From Panacagrimonas sp965216845 (GTDB lineage Bacteria; Pseudomonadota; Gammaproteobacteria; Nevskiales; Nevskiaceae): DNA of 64,000 bases. This document shows positions 63,666 to 64,000 of the stretch, in pieces. The translations under genes were made by a program, and so were the position numbers. How positions within the stretch are numbered: the stretch's first letter is position 1; every line of letters begins with the position of its first letter. The DNA lies in the NCBI GenBank assembly GCA_965216845.1, contig OZ244200.1, forward strand, positions 2,480,001 to 2,544,000, read 5' to 3'. The notes under the pieces are model-generated. The model worked only from the letters and a program-made list of their open reading frames with translations. It did no database searches and was not told the origin of the DNA.

Positions 63666-64000
63666 ATGGATATCCCCCTGCTGGAAGGGTTCGCCGCCGT
63701 CGCCGAACAGGTTTCGGTGTCGCGCGCCGCGCAAAGCCTTCACATCACCCAGCCCAGTCTCAGCAAACGCATTCGTCAGCTGGAGTCGCAAGTCGGGCAG
63801 CCCTTGTTCGACCGCATCGGTCGTCAGCTCAGGCTCAACGAGGCCGGCCGGGTGCTGTTGCCGCACGCCCGGCGGGTATTGGCCGAAGTCGAGGACGGTC
63901 GCCGCGCGCTGGCGGGACTTTCCGATCAGGTCTCCGGACGCCTGTCCATCGGCACCAGCCACCACATCGGCCTGCATCGCCTGCCCAATGCCTTGCGACA
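63666..64000 (+). CDS. LysR family transcriptional regulator, N-terminal fragment (3' end outside window)
   Basis: The first 111 codons are present. The winged helix-turn-helix is clear: LLEGFAAVAEQVSVSRAAQSLHITQPSLSKRIRQLESQVGQPLFDRIGRQLRLNEAGRVLL (about residues 5-65), followed by the start of the linker helix (RRVLAEVEDGRRALAGL) and the effector domain. The ATG at 63666 is preferred over the ATG at 63663 (different frame). It is divergent from leuC; LysR regulators at this position are expected to control the leu genes, perhaps sensing isopropylmalate. The frame is open at the right edge. Confidence 0.92.
   Translation, partial: MDIPLLEGFAAVAEQVSVSRAAQSLHITQPSLSKRIRQLESQVGQPLFDRIGRQLRLNEAGRVLLPHARRVLAEVEDGRRALAGLSDQVSGRLSIGTSHHIGLHRLPNALR

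Overview
The window is a GC-rich chromosomal segment of a gammaproteobacterium. The block leuC-leuD-leuB-asd-fimV-truA-trpF-trpB-trpA-accD-folC-SPOR at 48.7-63.5 kb is an arrangement known from Pseudomonas and Xanthomonadales/Nevskiales relatives. FimV, DsbB, RraA and an Rrf2-SUF locus also fit. The dense acyl-CoA degradation genes, a Baeyer-Villiger monooxygenase and an alpha-methylacyl-CoA racemase suggest a hydrocarbon-, sterol- or alicyclic-acid-degrading lineage such as Solimonadaceae/Nevskiales. That placement is inference; no rRNA is present to confirm it. I see no prophage, insertion sequence or CRISPR array.

Region 1 (1-10.8 kb) is a catabolic island. It holds three acyl-CoA dehydrogenases (the first cut by the window edge), two crotonase-fold proteins each missing a different catalytic glutamate, a BadH-like short-chain dehydrogenase, two separate MaoC/hot-dog proteins, a NUDIX hydrolase, an acyl-CoA synthetase and two TetR regulators with palindromic operators. 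Region 2 (10.8-16.7 kb) is an RND efflux operon (MFP-pump-outer membrane channel) transcribed away from the second TetR gene, with a near-ideal operator between them.

Region 3 (17-24.5 kb) carries a rubredoxin, a second acyl-CoA synthetase divergent from an alpha-methylacyl-CoA racemase-like enzyme, an MDR oxidoreductase, a YjbQ protein, tRNA-Arg(ACG), a type I Baeyer-Villiger monooxygenase and an SRPBCC protein. Region 4 (24.7-31.5 kb) has the glyoxylate shunt (aceB-aceA), rraA, dsbB, gdhA and a DUF1778-GNAT toxin-antitoxin pair. A CRP/Vfr-type palindrome lies between gdhA and the toxin-antitoxin genes.

Region 5 (31.6-39.1 kb) is mostly minus-strand. A tightly coupled seven-gene run (small protein, membrane protein, alpha/beta hydrolase, FabH-like ketoacyl synthase, NUDIX, MazG, DapB) is followed by an unclassified membrane protein, a SelW-like protein and a thioesterase. 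Region 6 (39.2-47 kb) is rrf2-sufB-sufC-sufD-sufS, with a cluster of REP-like hairpins inserted between sufB and sufC. Next comes a membrane sensor ending in a degenerate EAL domain.

Region 7 (47-64 kb) is the long minus-strand housekeeping block: recJ, SPOR protein, folC (apparently with a CTG start inside accD), accD, trpA, trpB, trpF, truA, an EcfT-like membrane protein, fimV, asd, leuB, leuD, leuC. A divergent LysR gene is cut by the right edge. Many junctions are 4-nt ATGA or GTGA overlaps, which implies translational coupling.
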